From NCBI GenBank assembly GCA_905182995.1, contig CAJJDP010000012.1, positions 590,606-654,605 on the forward strand: a DNA stretch of 64,000 nucleotides, in the 5' to 3' direction. How positions within the stretch are numbered: position 1 is the first letter of the stretch; every line of letters begins with the position of its first letter. The notes under the pieces are model-generated. The model did not search any database and had not been told where the DNA came from. It saw nothing but the letters and a program-made list of their open reading frames with translations. Origin of the DNA: Paramecium octaurelia (Eukaryota; Ciliophora; Oligohymenophorea; Peniculida; Parameciidae). Shown here piece after piece: positions 46,050-58,257 of this stretch. The position numbers were made by a program, and so were the translations under genes.

Positions 46050-49000
46050 TATTTACTTTTCTCTTGCATCAAATATAGGTTATATAGCATACTATTATTA
46101 TTGTAAAGTCTAGCAAATAAAGGCATGAGCCTATTCTTTGTATCCAAATACAGTTTTTACACTAAATCTAGCATATTTTCCAAGTTAATCTTGTAGTTCG
46201 CTTATTGTTCCTTAAGCTATTATAACTCCATTAATGAAAATTCCAACTCTATTGCATATTAATAAGGTGTCTTAGATGGATTAAGTTGTTATTAGAACAC
46301 CAGCTTCGTTGTTAATTGAAGTTTATTGAATTATTTAAGAAACCTTTCTTTTAGATTTTAGATCCAATCCTTATAGTATTTCATCTAAAAATAATCTATT
46401 CGAACCTCCCATCAATGCCATACCCAAATGAAGTTTCTTAGTTTCAACTTCATTGAGATATTGAATTTATTTGTATTTAATTTCAAACATATCAAAAGCT
46501 TTTAAGAAAATATCAATGCTCTAATCAAGATTTTATTAACCTTTGATTTTGCCAGAGAATTCTAACATTTATTGTACTGTGAGTGAGGATTTGAAAATCT
46601 AAAATTGAGGAGCAAAACCAACATGGGTGTTTTAATCTCGTATTCTAATCTTTCCATTTACAGGCTGATCATATCTATTGATTAAATTTACTAATTGTGA
46701 TTTTCCAGCATTTTTAGGCCCCACTAATCCAAATATCTCTGATTTATTAATTTAGAAATTGATCTTCTCTCTTGTTATAATGGATCCATATTTCCACTGA
46801 ACATCCTATAGATCTATTACAGCATTTGCATCATGCATTTCTTCTTCTAATTATTTATGTTACTTAGTTTCTGTAGTTATTAAAATCAAAAAATACAAGC
46901 CTCCTCCAATTAGTAAAAATAATAAACAAGACCAATATCCAAAAATAGCTAGATTCAGTAAACTTGGGCTCATTCCAAACCCTATGTAACAAGCCATATA
47001 TGGTGAAACTATCATCATCATCATAGCTAAAATAGATACACCAGGGGATACTCCAGGTAAGGCGATTCCTAACATAATACACAAGAATATTAGATAAAAA
47101 ACAAATACTGTCAAAAAAGGTATGCCAAAACATAAGTTACCTGATTGTGACTTTTACATAAAATAATTCACTTAGCAACTCAAACTAAAACCAAAAATAG
47201 TTATTAACAAAGTAACAGCAAAAAAGTGAAATCCAAAGTGACCAACATTATAAATCCATAACAAACCTGCAGTATAGATACCTTCAACAAATGAAATGAT
47301 CAAATCTGTTAATAGAGTACCTAACCAATATGTTCGAATAGATACACCGCTGGCCAATAGAAACGATTTCATTTGAGTATTCTTTTCCTCAAATTAATAA
47401 TCTGTAAATAGAATACTAGTCATAGCCTTTATTCCTAAATAGAAAAATACAAATCTAAAAGCTGAAAACATGCCAAACATCACAGACAAAGCAATTAAAA
47501 AGTACAAAAATATATATTTGATTTATTTGTCTTTCTCAGTGAGAATTAATAATAATTTTCTCTTTATCAAACCTTGAATTTGAGATTTTAATTATATTTA
47601 AGGTTATTATTGAAATATTCCTTGAACATTAAAATCAATATCTTAACCCTCTGAGTTATCGATTGTCTTATAATAATCCTCTAATTAATTATATTTTAAA
47701 GAGAAGGTACATTTAGAATTCTATTCTAAATATTAGAAAATTTGATGAAATTAATCCATTTTGTATAAAGGTAATACAGAAATTAGAGTAGTTTCATCTC
47801 TTTGAATAGCTTATATTAAACTGTCAATTCTTTATAATTATAATTGGATTTTTGGTTTTTCAATTAATAATTGATTCTCATCTGTGAATTTCATATTCAA
47901 ATTATAACCAATTCCAAAATTATTTTTAATAAACTCTGGAGTTCCTTATGCCACAATTTAACCATTTATTAATACTCCCATTCTGTTTGCTATTTGCTCG
48001 GCCTCCTCAAATTATAAACTAGTAAAAACAATTGATCTATTTAATCGAATTTATTTTAAAATTTACCAAATTTACTATTTTGCCTATACATCCAAGTCTT
48101 AACTTGGTTCATCATAAAATAATACTTGAGGATTTCCAATAAGTGAAATTGCTATACACAATTTTCTAGAATTTAAACTAGTTAGTTTACTAGCCTTTAA
48201 GTTGGTTTCTGCAACTAGTTAGCAAAAAATAAGGATATTATTAATCTGAATAGTTAATTATTCTTGAGTTATTCCTTTTATAGAGCCATATAGTTATAGA
48301 TGCTCTTATACAGTTAAATCTTCATACAAAATATCCTATTACATACATATACCAATCTATTTTTTTAAATTTTTATCAATTTCTAAACCAAATAGTTTAA
48401 TTGAGCCTGATGTTTATTGAGTTAGCCCTTAAAGAATCTTTATCAATGTTGATTTACCAGACCCTTGAGGTCCGATTAAACAATAAGTTTCATTTTAATA
48501 AACATCCAAATTAATTGATTTTAGTATTGATTACTCACCAATTTGATAACCTAGATTTTCTGTTTTAATAATTGATTATCCTTGAATTTCAAAATCCTAT
48601 TATATATTTAAAAATGGTTTTTAGAGTTATTAATTTCTATTCCCACTATTTTAATCGCAAGGATCTTCCTAAAGAAAAACATGGGTCTAATTTTGATTTT
48701 TGAAACAATTCCAAAATTTTTTCTTTAGGGTTCCTTTGTTTATATCAAAGTATACAAAACAAAACAAATATACTATTATTTAGAATATTAAGAATGCTAT
48801 GTATGTAATTTTACTTAAACAAACCCATCTTATATTAAAAACCCAATTTTCACTAAACAAAAGCATTTAAAAGGCAGATTAAGGTAAAAATACAGCTGGC
48901 AATTATCCAAAAAAGGAATATTCAGGATAAGGGTAAAAGTTAACATATGAAGCAAATGAAAATATCACATTTAATAGACCCAAAAATTCGCTAGCTTTGA

Positions 49001-49463
49001 GTGGACTCACAAAAAATATACTTAAAAAGAGCATGAAAGACGACAATGCAATATTATACAAAATATCTCCTGATATGAATAGAATTACATCTACTGATGC
49101 TTAGCCTGCAGTATTTAATTACATAATAAAAAAAGGAATCAAGTAAATTACTGAAATCACAAAGGTAAAAGTAACAGCAGTGATGATCCAAGATGAGTAA
49201 TATGAAATTAAATTCAAACCAATTTGAAGTTACAATTCTTTGGATTAACAAGTTCTTTCAGATACAAATAATTGAATTGTTTATCTGATTACTCCATTGT
49301 TGTTCAAGCAAATAAATATTGGAAGCAATTATATAAATATATTTTCTTAAGCCATTTGGGAAACAAGTATACTCAATATGGGAATATATAGATTGAGCCA
49401 AAATTATCTGGATCTAAAGTGTAAAGTGAAATTCTTGTCTAATAATGTTAACAACTAATTCAT
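46050..49463 (-). CDS. ABCA-type ABC transporter (full-length, degenerate signature motifs)
   Basis: Two membrane domains, each followed by a nucleotide-binding domain. MSD1 starts at ATG 49463 with MNQLLTLLDKNFTLHF and six hydrophobic segments. NBD1 has Walker A GPQGSGKST and Walker B VLFYDEPSQDLD. Its signature, LTSLNSRKLCIA, replaces the ABCA-typical LSGGxKRKL. MSD2 lies at about 46860-47580 (LACLF-like helices, IMSxx loops). NBD2 has Walker A GPKNAGKSQ and Walker B RLFLDEI, with signature LNEVETKKL. Both glycine pairs are missing. A lipid or amphipath transporter by family; ATPase coupling may be altered. The 3' end is approximate because the last exon frame is unresolved. Confidence 0.82.
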
Positions 49464-49626
49464 TTCAATCCAAACTACAATTTTATTTATTTTTATATTA
49501 GCAATTTTAACACTATATAGAATCCTTTTACATATAGATGTGATTTATTAATTTTTTTATTTATTTGAATTCTCTTATCTCAAACTTATTTATGTATTTT
49601 GCTATATTAACATATACAATAAATTA

Positions 49627-51476
49627 TCAATTAGGTTTTTCATTTGCCATATGGATACGAATATTTCTTCCTCCGAATTTGGTACCATTTTAGTTTATTA
49701 CACTGATAACATTTCTTTAGATCTACATAATCCAAAAGCAGATCCTTTAGACTAACCATCCTAGCCTCTTAATAATCTGAGATTAAATAACTCAACTCCT
49801 CTATTTTTGAATTCGTTTGTAATTTAATCTTTTGTAATTTAAAATCTAATCCACCAATAAATATTTCTTATTATTTTTTAACTGTTTAAGACACTTAAAC
49901 TGTTAGTTATTAATGATAATTTTGATGTGATTAAAATTATTCTTCAACTGTATGTGGGAGACTAGTCACTTATTCAATTTCAAATCCTCTACAATATCAA
50001 TTTTGAGATATCTCCTAGTATTGACTTTCAAATTCTTCCTTGACATCTATTATCAAATGCAATACCATTCTTATTTCTTAATTTTTTGATACCTTTAATG
50101 TATTGCAAATTTATTCTGAAAAGTTATTCTATAAGAATTTCCAAGTATAACCACAAGCCTGAAATGGAGTTGATAATCTTAAAACATACGTTATATATCC
50201 CTCAAAAGTTTCCAAATTAGATCTATTCTGTAGTATATCCTTGTAACCACTCGCACATGCTAAAGCTCTAGCTAAAGCTTCTACTGGATCGCATCTGGAT
50301 AAGATTTCTTAAGCCACAGGTTAAAACAAATCAACAATTTCTTTATTATAGTAATTATATTACAATTATTTTATCTATTACTACTTATAAACTAGTTTCT
50401 AAATCTCTTGAGCTTGTTTTGTAATATCTTAATGTTGAGGCGCAGAAACTTTTATGAATTTTATTTTTGCTACTCTTTCTCTTTCAACTCTTTCAATATA
50501 ACTCATATCCTTCTTTGAATAAAAAGTAATACCTATTCCATCCTTTCCAGCTCTACCAGTTCTACTGATTATAAAGGAATGTCTTCATGTAAAAGGTTGT
50601 GGTTCAGCCGGTAATTTAGAATGCATAATAATTTCATTGCATTCTCTTTTTGTCTCACAAAAAATAATCGTTCTAGCATGACTACCACCATAAACTGAAA
50701 CTATATCACCTATTGCAACTGTTAATTAATTTTTAGCACATTATAGAGCATAATTTTTGACTCTGTTGAAGTTTAAGTCTAAATATTTAGATTAATAAAA
50801 TTACCTCATGTCTCTTAATTAATATGTTTAGTATAGTAGCATTATATAACAGCATTTAAATTTTTCTATCATTATTGAAATATGACATGATCTTTTCAAT
50901 ATTTTCTTAAAACCCAAAATTCAACATTTGATCTGCCTCATCCAAAACAACCACTTAAATTTCATCTAATTTTAGAACCATTCTTTCCAAAAGGTCCTAT
51001 ATTCTTCCAGGTGTTTCAACTACTATTTCACATCTTTTTCTCACTTAATCGATTTAGTTTTTAAGATCATTCATTTTCTTTATTTAAGATAGAATTAAAT
51101 TCAGTAGTTACTTGGATAGCCAATTCTCTTGTTGGTAATAATACTAATACATAAGGATTTTTATTTTATTTATTTTATTCCTAATCCTCGTATTCTTTCT
51201 AGAATTGGTAGACAATAGGCAAATATTTTACCTGAACCTGTTCTATCTTACCCTATTATATCATCTCCATTATAAATTGTTTCAAAACATTATTATTGGA
51301 TTGGAAATAAATATTTAATGACTCGACACTTTCATTTAATGCTAACTTCTTACTTCTAAGACTTTTCTGGTTTATTTGTTTTTTATATAAATCTTCAGGT
51401 TGCTCTCATCTTTTCCTTTATCTTTTAATAATCTCTGGTTCAATTTTAATTCAGAACTTTTTCTTCTTGTTAACAT
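49627..51476 (-). CDS. DEAD-box RNA helicase, DDX21/DDX50-like
   Basis: ATP-dependent RNA remodelling enzyme. Visible motifs: Q-like region IKYLFPIQQQCFETIYNGDD, motif I as DRTGSGKIFAYCLPIL, Ia as VLVLLPTRELAIQV, and motif II as VVLDEADQMLNFGFQENIEK. The helicase C lobe lies between 50350 and 50750 (SRTGRAGKDGIGITF-like segment near 50540). The C-terminal region ends TKFGGRNIRIHMANEKPN at TGA 49627, resembling the extra domain of nucleolar helicase II. Several small introns. The start ATG 51476 is the first plausible one, though an open frame upstream could extend it. Ribosome biogenesis is inferred from family. Confidence 0.78.
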
Positions 51477-52825
51477 TAATTGTTAATAAAAATTTATAAT
51501 TTAAATAATTGATAATTTTTATTATTTCTTTCATTTATTAGGAATTCATTATTTGCTGCTACGTCTTGTTTTTAATTAGAATTTTTATAAATTCTTCTTT
51601 ATTTTATTTCTTCTAAGAAATCTAAGCCTCGACATTTAGTAGCTAATCTCAGATATAAATAATAATTAAATTAAAAATAAAATCTGAAAAATTTACATAA
51701 AATTATAATAATAATGTATTGTCCATTTATCAAGTAATTCTATTAGTTTAATTTAAAAACAAAAGAATTTATTCAATTAATTCTAACGTGGATAAGTGTA
51801 TTATAGATTCTTGAGATTCGTTGTAATTCCACATGAGTATTAGTTTTCTAAATTGTATAATAGTGTAAAAATTTTAGAATTTCTTGGTATTTAACAATTA
51901 TTAATCTGTTTCACTCAAATTAAAAGTGGGTCTATGTCTTGAAAAGTAGTTGATTTAAAATACGAATTATTAAAAAATAAATAAGTTTAATATTCTTTGG
52001 CTTTTGCTTATTATTTTAAAAATAAATTTAATCTAATGAGAAAGTCAATCTTGATTTAATGATCCTGTTATAAAATCTTTATAAATTTGTATTTCTATTC
52101 TATTTATAAGGGAATAATGTAAATTATATTAGAAATTAACTCATCTAATAATCAAAGTTGATTTTTAAGTAACTTATTCCATCAATATATAAGGCAAACA
52201 AGAAAGTAAAATTATATAAAAAAATAATTATTCAAATTATGATTAGAAATATGTGTTTAATTTAGAATTCAATAATTGTGGGGATGTTTAAATAAATACA
52301 CAATTTTCAGTTTATTTGATTTTTTATGAGATTTTAATAATAATAAAATATCGAATTGAGTTGTTTGTATAGATTAAGATCATCTAATATTAAAATAAAG
52401 TAAATTTATTAGACTTAGATGATTAGGATTATCAAATAATGAAGGAAAGTTTAAGAAAATAAAAAGTGGATGAAAATTAGATTATTAGATTGAAAAACAT
52501 AAATGGTTAAATGCATTATAAGATTGGTGTAAAGGCTAGAACTTCAATATTAGAATTGGAAGAAACCATTTTTTGATAATTTAGTCAAATACAGGAAAAT
52601 TATGAAGTGAAATGAAAGATAAGAAATTCTTTATTAGTTGAATTGAAAATGAAATATATATTTAGTCGTAATGAGGCAAATCTTACATATATGTAAATAA
52701 TGATTAATTAAATTTGGTATAAATGAATTGTATTATATATTTAAAATTCAAAATGATATGAAAGGCTATATAAGTATATATTATAAGCTATAAAATGATA
52801 ATTATTAAAAAAAATATTTAGATAA
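51477..52825. other. Long AT-rich intergenic stretch
   Basis: About 1.35 kb between the divergent helicase and the pseudokinase gene. One plus-strand open frame (about 52408-52577) is coding-like (LDLDDQDYQIMKESLRKQKV) but has no matched upstream exon. The rest has frequent TGA in all frames. It may contain a remnant coding segment plus two promoters. Confidence 0.4.
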
Positions 52826-54393
52826 ATGATTTAAGATTCTATATTTGCTGAATCCTTTTGGAATCCCATTTAAGATAATTAAGTGCTGAACTCTGATGAT
52901 GAAGAAGTAAATTATTTTGTTTAATTTGAAGGAATAAACATATTAGCTGTACGCCGATAACAGCCTATAGACATTTAAAGTGAGCTCAGGTCAATTATAT
53001 GCCAATAGTTAATATATAAATTTGATGGAAACATATATCAGTTTAGATGAGAAAGGAGTGACACTTTAAAATAAATATGGTTCAATAAATGTCAACGGGC
53101 CTGATTTATAGTAGTTTTACTAGATGATAAACTAAAGATGCACTCACTTGGATATTCAATCGTATTATGAAATTGAGAAAGTGTTGTTCTAATTAGAGAA
53201 ATTCACAGTAATTTTTTGTTGTTATAAATAGATCTTGCAAGCTCGAGATAGAATGAGTGGGATGCTAAAGTCAATAAAATAGTATTCAAAATCCGAAGGC
53301 AAACAATATTTGAAAAGGATAATTAGGAACTAAAAATATGAATATATATATGAGGATGAACAATTTGTCTATATTGTCATTTCATATTTAAATGGAAAGC
53401 CAATAAATGAATTACCCTTTGAATAATCGTTTTTTGGATTATTAAAAATGTTGTACAAATACCATAATGAAGGATTCATTCTAAATAAATTTTTAGTAAA
53501 AGTCGTATATATTTTGTTATAGGCTTCGAATGTTATTTTATTGGATGATAATTGTAATATGGACATCTTAGACAATTGCCTGATTGAAAGAATGACACAT
53601 GAATATTCTAAGGAAATATATTAAGATGTCCAATTAATTAAGGCTTACTTAATTATATAGTAAGTTAAATAATTATTATTAGATTCCCTGATTAAATAGA
53701 TGCTATCCAAGAAATGATTAATAATAATGTTTAATCAGTTCAAGAACTCTTGTTTAACTAACTTTTCATCAATTACTTTGGAGAGAGCGAATTCTATATA
53801 TTACTAAATTCATAACCGTATTAAAGATAAAATCATTTGTCTTAAAACTCAAAATTAAATTTATTAGAAACATTCAATACTATTAGATCAAGCATTATGG
53901 ATTCATCTGATGAATTTGAAGAAGTTCAAATAAATAAATAGTTTAATTTCTGTTCCTCATAATTTGATGATTCTCCAATGTTATCTCCTAGTGTTAAACC
54001 AAAACATCAATCAAGATTGTCAAGTAGACAAGTAGTTTTGGAAACACTTCTTTAAGAAAACATCATAACATAATAATAATTTTAATAATTCTATAAAGAA
54101 GAGGATTTTCAAAATGAATAAGAAATCAATGAATTTAGTGAAATGCTCACAAAAGAAATAGAGAACTCAACTCTTACTACTCCAATCTAAAGTGATGTAA
54201 TATCAAATTATAAATATCTTAGTCTAATACGACTTGTCCCAATACTGTTATTATTCATAGTAAAAAAAATGCAGCAAATCGCATTTGCGATATTCTACAT
54301 GAAACTTAGTAAGAATTAATGTAAGCAGCCAAAAAACCATACAATGTGAATAAAGTGTAAAATGTTAGGAAAAATCTATTTAATTTACATTGA
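52826..54393 (+). CDS. PH-like plus protein-kinase-like (pseudokinase) protein
   Basis: The N-terminal 110 residues look like a PH fold (FVQFEGINILAVRRQQPIDI, then KYGSINVNGPDLQQFYQMIN). A kinase-like domain follows: QARDRMSGMLKSIKQYSKSE, FVYIVISYLNGKPINELPFE and LLKMLYKYHNEGFILNKFLV. After a 21-nt intron (53502-53522, TAG) comes ASNVILLDDNCNMDIL. The HRD catalytic loop reads LNKF and DFG is replaced by LDN, so catalysis is unlikely. The C-terminal tail is Ser/Gln-rich and acidic, with a last intron at 54197-54222 (26 nt, TAG), ending KNLFNLH at TGA 54391. Kinase ancestry is inferred from layout rather than invariant residues. Confidence 0.5.
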
Positions 54394-54499
54394 TATCTGA
54401 ATCAACCCTATTCATAATTTTTGTTAATATTTTATAATTTATACTTCATACTTACATTCCACTTATCACTATCCTCTAAGTTATCCCATAAAACCTCCA

Positions 54500-55237
54500 C
54501 TTTAAAGAGGGTTTATACATCTTGGATAATTTTACGACCTTGTCATTTAGAATTTTAAATTCTAATTCCATAAATTAATTAATTCAAAACAAAAAAAGGG
54601 GGATGTTAACATTACTAAATCACTTGAAATAAAATCCAAACATAGAGGTTGGTTTTGGATAGATTAATAAAAAATTACAATTTGTCATAATCCAATATAC
54701 TACACTACTGAAATTGATGGCTATGTCATTGTCTAAGTCACTGGAAAAAATAGTGAATACTATTTCTTCGACCTTGGGAATCCTTTTGTGTATAATCTGA
54801 ACTAAATGGATTATGAAGGAGCTACAAAAAAGAATAAACCAAACGTTTAAGTTGTATATTTTAGAGTAATTGAATTGAATCGCTACCTCAAAAAAAAAGG
54901 CAAATTGTCATGCATAAATCTTTAAAGCAAAAAAACGAATGGGTATTTTAACATCTAGACTACTGGAGAAAATCTATATAGAGAGTAAGCAGGAGGAGTG
55001 ATTGTGGATTTGCCTTTGAATTTTTTGTAAAGTCTTTTAAGTTTTTAAGCAAAACCAGAATTATTTAAAGAGATAAGCAAGTACTCAAGTTTCGAAGTCT
55101 TTTTGGGTAAAAATGGAAGGATTTGGATTAAAGGCCATGATGCTGTTTTAATAAATTTTATTAAAAAAATGTGTACTTTAATAATTAGATTAACAATAAA
55201 TTTGATAAATAAATTTTCATCTTAATTTTAGTTATGA
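54500..55237 (+). CDS. Exosome subunit Rrp40/EXOSC3-like, N-terminus unresolved
   Basis: RNA-binding cap subunit (S1 plus KH) of the RNA exosome. Conserved stretches: GWFWIDQQKITICHNPIYYT, DGYVIVQVTGKNSEYYFFDL, and DYEGATKKNKPNVQVVYFRV, which matches the EGATKRNRPN hallmark of EXOSC3. The KH region follows: GGVIVDLPLNFLQSLLSF, then FEVFLGKNGRIWIKG, matching EIAVGMNGRVWVKA. The tail after IKG is hydrophobic and may be partly intronic. Stop TGA 55235. The reading frame is open upstream of 54600 without an ATG, so a first exon is missing from my reading and the start is nominal. Confidence 0.72.
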
Positions 55238-56056
55238 AGTTTGAATCAAGATTATTTAATATATTTCACCTTTTTTATTTTTAAATATTTAATAGAATCC
55301 TAATGAAATTGGCTAAAACACTCATCTAAAAATATACTTCATCTTTTGCTCATAAGAAAATAACATGCTCCACAAAAGTGGTGTCATTTATTTTAAATTA
55401 TTAAATAAAATGTTTTGTTGGATTTTCAGAACTTTTTTTTAATTGATGCAAATAAATAAAAGAAGTATCTATTCATCCATAATTACAAACTTTGCATTTA
55501 TTTATAAAAATTAATTGCACATCTCATTTTCTTGGAAGAAGGAAAATATTAATATTTGGAGAAATGAATTACCTTGAATCTAATTTCATATTATGAACTT
55601 TTTATTTAAAGGTATATTTATTTTTCTAAATAATTATAAATTACATACTTAATTCTATGATTATTTATAAAAGAAATTAATACAAAGAGAAAATAAATTA
55701 TCTGTGATTTATATCCAATTTTAATAATCTATTATATAATAATCTGGAAACACATCGTTATATTAGAATCCAAAAGTTTTATTTTTCAAACCAGATTTTC
55801 ATCCATCCCAAAACTATCAATTTAATTCCATATAAAGCCATCAATAAATTCAAATGCGTTACAAGAGTAGGCAACTTTTATAATAAAATTTCCTTTGGTT
55901 GCGAAATAATAATTATCTGATATATAACTATATATTCTTGATTGTTTTCATAAGGGACTTAGATAAACTCACTACTTTTTTAAATACTTTATATCATTGA
56001 ATTGACAAGTGATATGCTATTTGATTGAAACTCTAAAAATTAATAATCTTAGTAAT
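55238..56056. other. AT-rich convergent spacer, no gene seen
   Basis: About 820 bp between the 3' ends of Rrp40 and the potassium channel. Only short, low-complexity open frames on both strands, with no start, splice or motif support. Unusually long for a convergent spacer in this window, so a short non-coding RNA or decayed gene cannot be excluded. Confidence 0.4.
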
Positions 56057-57931
56057 TCATATATTATTTTATTTAATACTATTTTTCAATTTAAAATCTT
56101 AAATGTTTGAGATACTTTGCATTTTACTGCTTAGATCGACTCCATTGTCATCATCTTCCTCAATATTCCCACTTGATTCCTCCAAATTGAATTTGAATTC
56201 AGCATTACCACCTATATTTTATAACATATCTTAATTAAAGGCTGAATTTCTTGAACTGACTTGAGCATAAATAATGCTATTTTAATGAGGATCTGGGTCA
56301 TTGTAATCTGTTTGAGTTTTGAAAGGATTATGATTGCTATTATTAATGACACACATATAGGAGCCTCTATTATTTTTGCTTCTTAATTTTTAACTCTTTC
56401 GAGCAGTATATTGTTTGCTCTGTCTGCTTGCAATACTAAATACATCAGCTTAACTTTCCTCGCACATTAGAATGGAGCCCTAGGAAATTAACTTCTATTT
56501 TTCCTTAAAAGCAGATACAATCTAACTCAATTCTATGGATTTCTTTTAATTTAGATTCTTTTCCATTTTCATTATCTAATTGAATAGAAACCAATAATAC
56601 ACGATGCCTAGCTTTCAAATTCTTCATTTTTGTTTCTATATGGAGATCCAACTATTCAGTCAAGGCTGAATATAGACTCATTAGATCTTAAGTCACTTCA
56701 TCAAATAGCTATTGAGATTATTCTACATAATCCATGACTTTCTAATTGTTTTCCAATAATTATTCTAATCTTCTTTCCATAAATTTCAATTCCTTAATAT
56801 TCAATTGAGTTTGTTCTCTTTTATTATTGAGATATTCTGTGTCACTCTCCATCACAAACTGATCCTTTAATTTTTGAATTTCTATATTTTCTTCATGCTC
56901 TTTCAATGTTTAAGTTAAATTCATTCCCATAACTGCAACAGGCCTATTGTTATTTGTATATATACAATGAAATAGATGTAATTCCAAGAAAGGCAGCTAT
57001 GCAAGCAATGAACTTTCCAGGGACACTCAAAGGTAACTTATCCCCATATCCAACTGTAGTCATTGTTGCAATACACCACCAAATAGCTTCAGATATAGAA
57101 TGGATTTCTTATTCATCTTCCTCTATTTTTGTATCATCGTATTCTAAATAATACATCACAATTGAGAAAAATAAAATCAAAAAAAAGAACATTGTAATCA
57201 AAATTATTATGTCCTTTGCTGAATGCTTTACTGTATCTGCCTTTTTAAGTGATTCATATATTTACAATCATTAGCATGTCCTTCATGAACCTTGAAAGCT
57301 TGAATAACCGAAACACTCTCATAAATCTGACAATTCTGATTACTCTTAATCCAGACAAACTAGCCCCTTCAAAAATGAGATTAAATAAAAAAGGCATTAT
57401 TGCAAGTAAATCTATTAAATTCAAGGGAGAAAAAATAAATTTGACTAATTTAGAATCAAACGCAGTTGAACTAAACATCCTCAATAAGTATTCTAAACCA
57501 AAGAAAATGAACAGATAATATTCTAAATAAAATGAAATCTCATCATATTGAGGATTACTTTCTATATTATTATTAAATATCATACTGTTTTCCATTAATG
57601 AATCAACTATAATTGCTACACAAGACAATAATATACTAGTTAGTAACAGGAATTGTAAACAATAAGCTATTAAAGAAGAGTTAGGATCTTCTAATAATAT
57701 GTAAATATATTATTGCATCCCTTTACATAATACTTTCAGTTTTCCAAAAAGACTTTAGTTTTGCAGTTTTCTTCTTAAAGAAAAGTCTTCAGTTCTGAAT
57801 TTCTGTATTCTACTCTTAATATTCATATTTTATTTAGATTCATTCACTTTTTGTGTTTCGTCCTAATCTAAAATAAGGAAAGCATTCTATCTCGGAGAAA
57901 TAAACTAGCTCAATTTTGAATCTTATTCCAT
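56057..57931 (-). CDS. Voltage-gated potassium-channel-like protein
   Basis: Six-TM K+ channel. The N-terminus MEQDSKLSQFISPRQNAFLI starts at ATG 57931, directly after an in-frame TGA. S1 and S2 are hydrophobic; S2-S3 reads YYLFIFFGLEYLLRMF. The S4 sensor is SGLRVIRIVRFMRVFRLFKL with Arg at every third position. The pore helix and filter are EAIWWCIATMTTVGYGDKLP, followed by S6 (GKFIACIAAFLGITSISLYIY). The C-terminal 250 residues are coiled coil and Ser/Asn-rich, ending at TGA 56057-56059. No cyclic-nucleotide-binding domain seen. Small introns in S5 and after S6. Ciliates use many such channels to shape ciliary excitability. Confidence 0.85.
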
Positions 57932-57996
57932 TCAATTCTAAAATTTAATATTTAATAAATAATTAAATAGCAAGAAATAAGTATTAGAATATTGTT

Positions 57997-58257
57997 ATGA
58001 AGATGGATCAATTTGAGAATATAAATTCTATAGAGCAAATCAGTTAATAACATAAATTCATAATTATTTAATATTCAATAACCTTTTCTCTTAGGCTAAT
58101 CAGATTCGTGCATTTGATATTAAAAATAATTGTAATTTATGAATTGTTATCCATATAGATAATAAGAATTTTGAAGTTCATCGTATTAGAAATTTTGACC
58201 ATAGTAATATTATTAATCCATCTAATTCACTTATAATCCTGGATCAGGAGTCTATGA
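57997..58257 (+). CDS. Possible small hydrophobic ORF, 86 residues
   Basis: Open from ATG 57997 (MKMDQFENINSIEQ) to TGA 58255, with a hydrophobic, Ile-rich second half (FIVLEILTIVILLIHLI). It overlaps the 3' end of the minus-strand CAF1 gene by about 30 bp. In TGA-only coding AT-rich DNA, an open frame of this length is not compelling. No homologue recognised. Confidence 0.22.

Noticed and set aside
46860-47133. Two overlapping minus-strand ORFs of 84 and 89 codons
   Set aside because: Both are read from the second membrane domain of the ABCA transporter; only one frame is real and it is part of that gene.
57249-57518. Plus-strand 89-codon open frame
   Set aside because: It lies opposite the S2-S4 region of the potassium channel, whose frame has clear homology.
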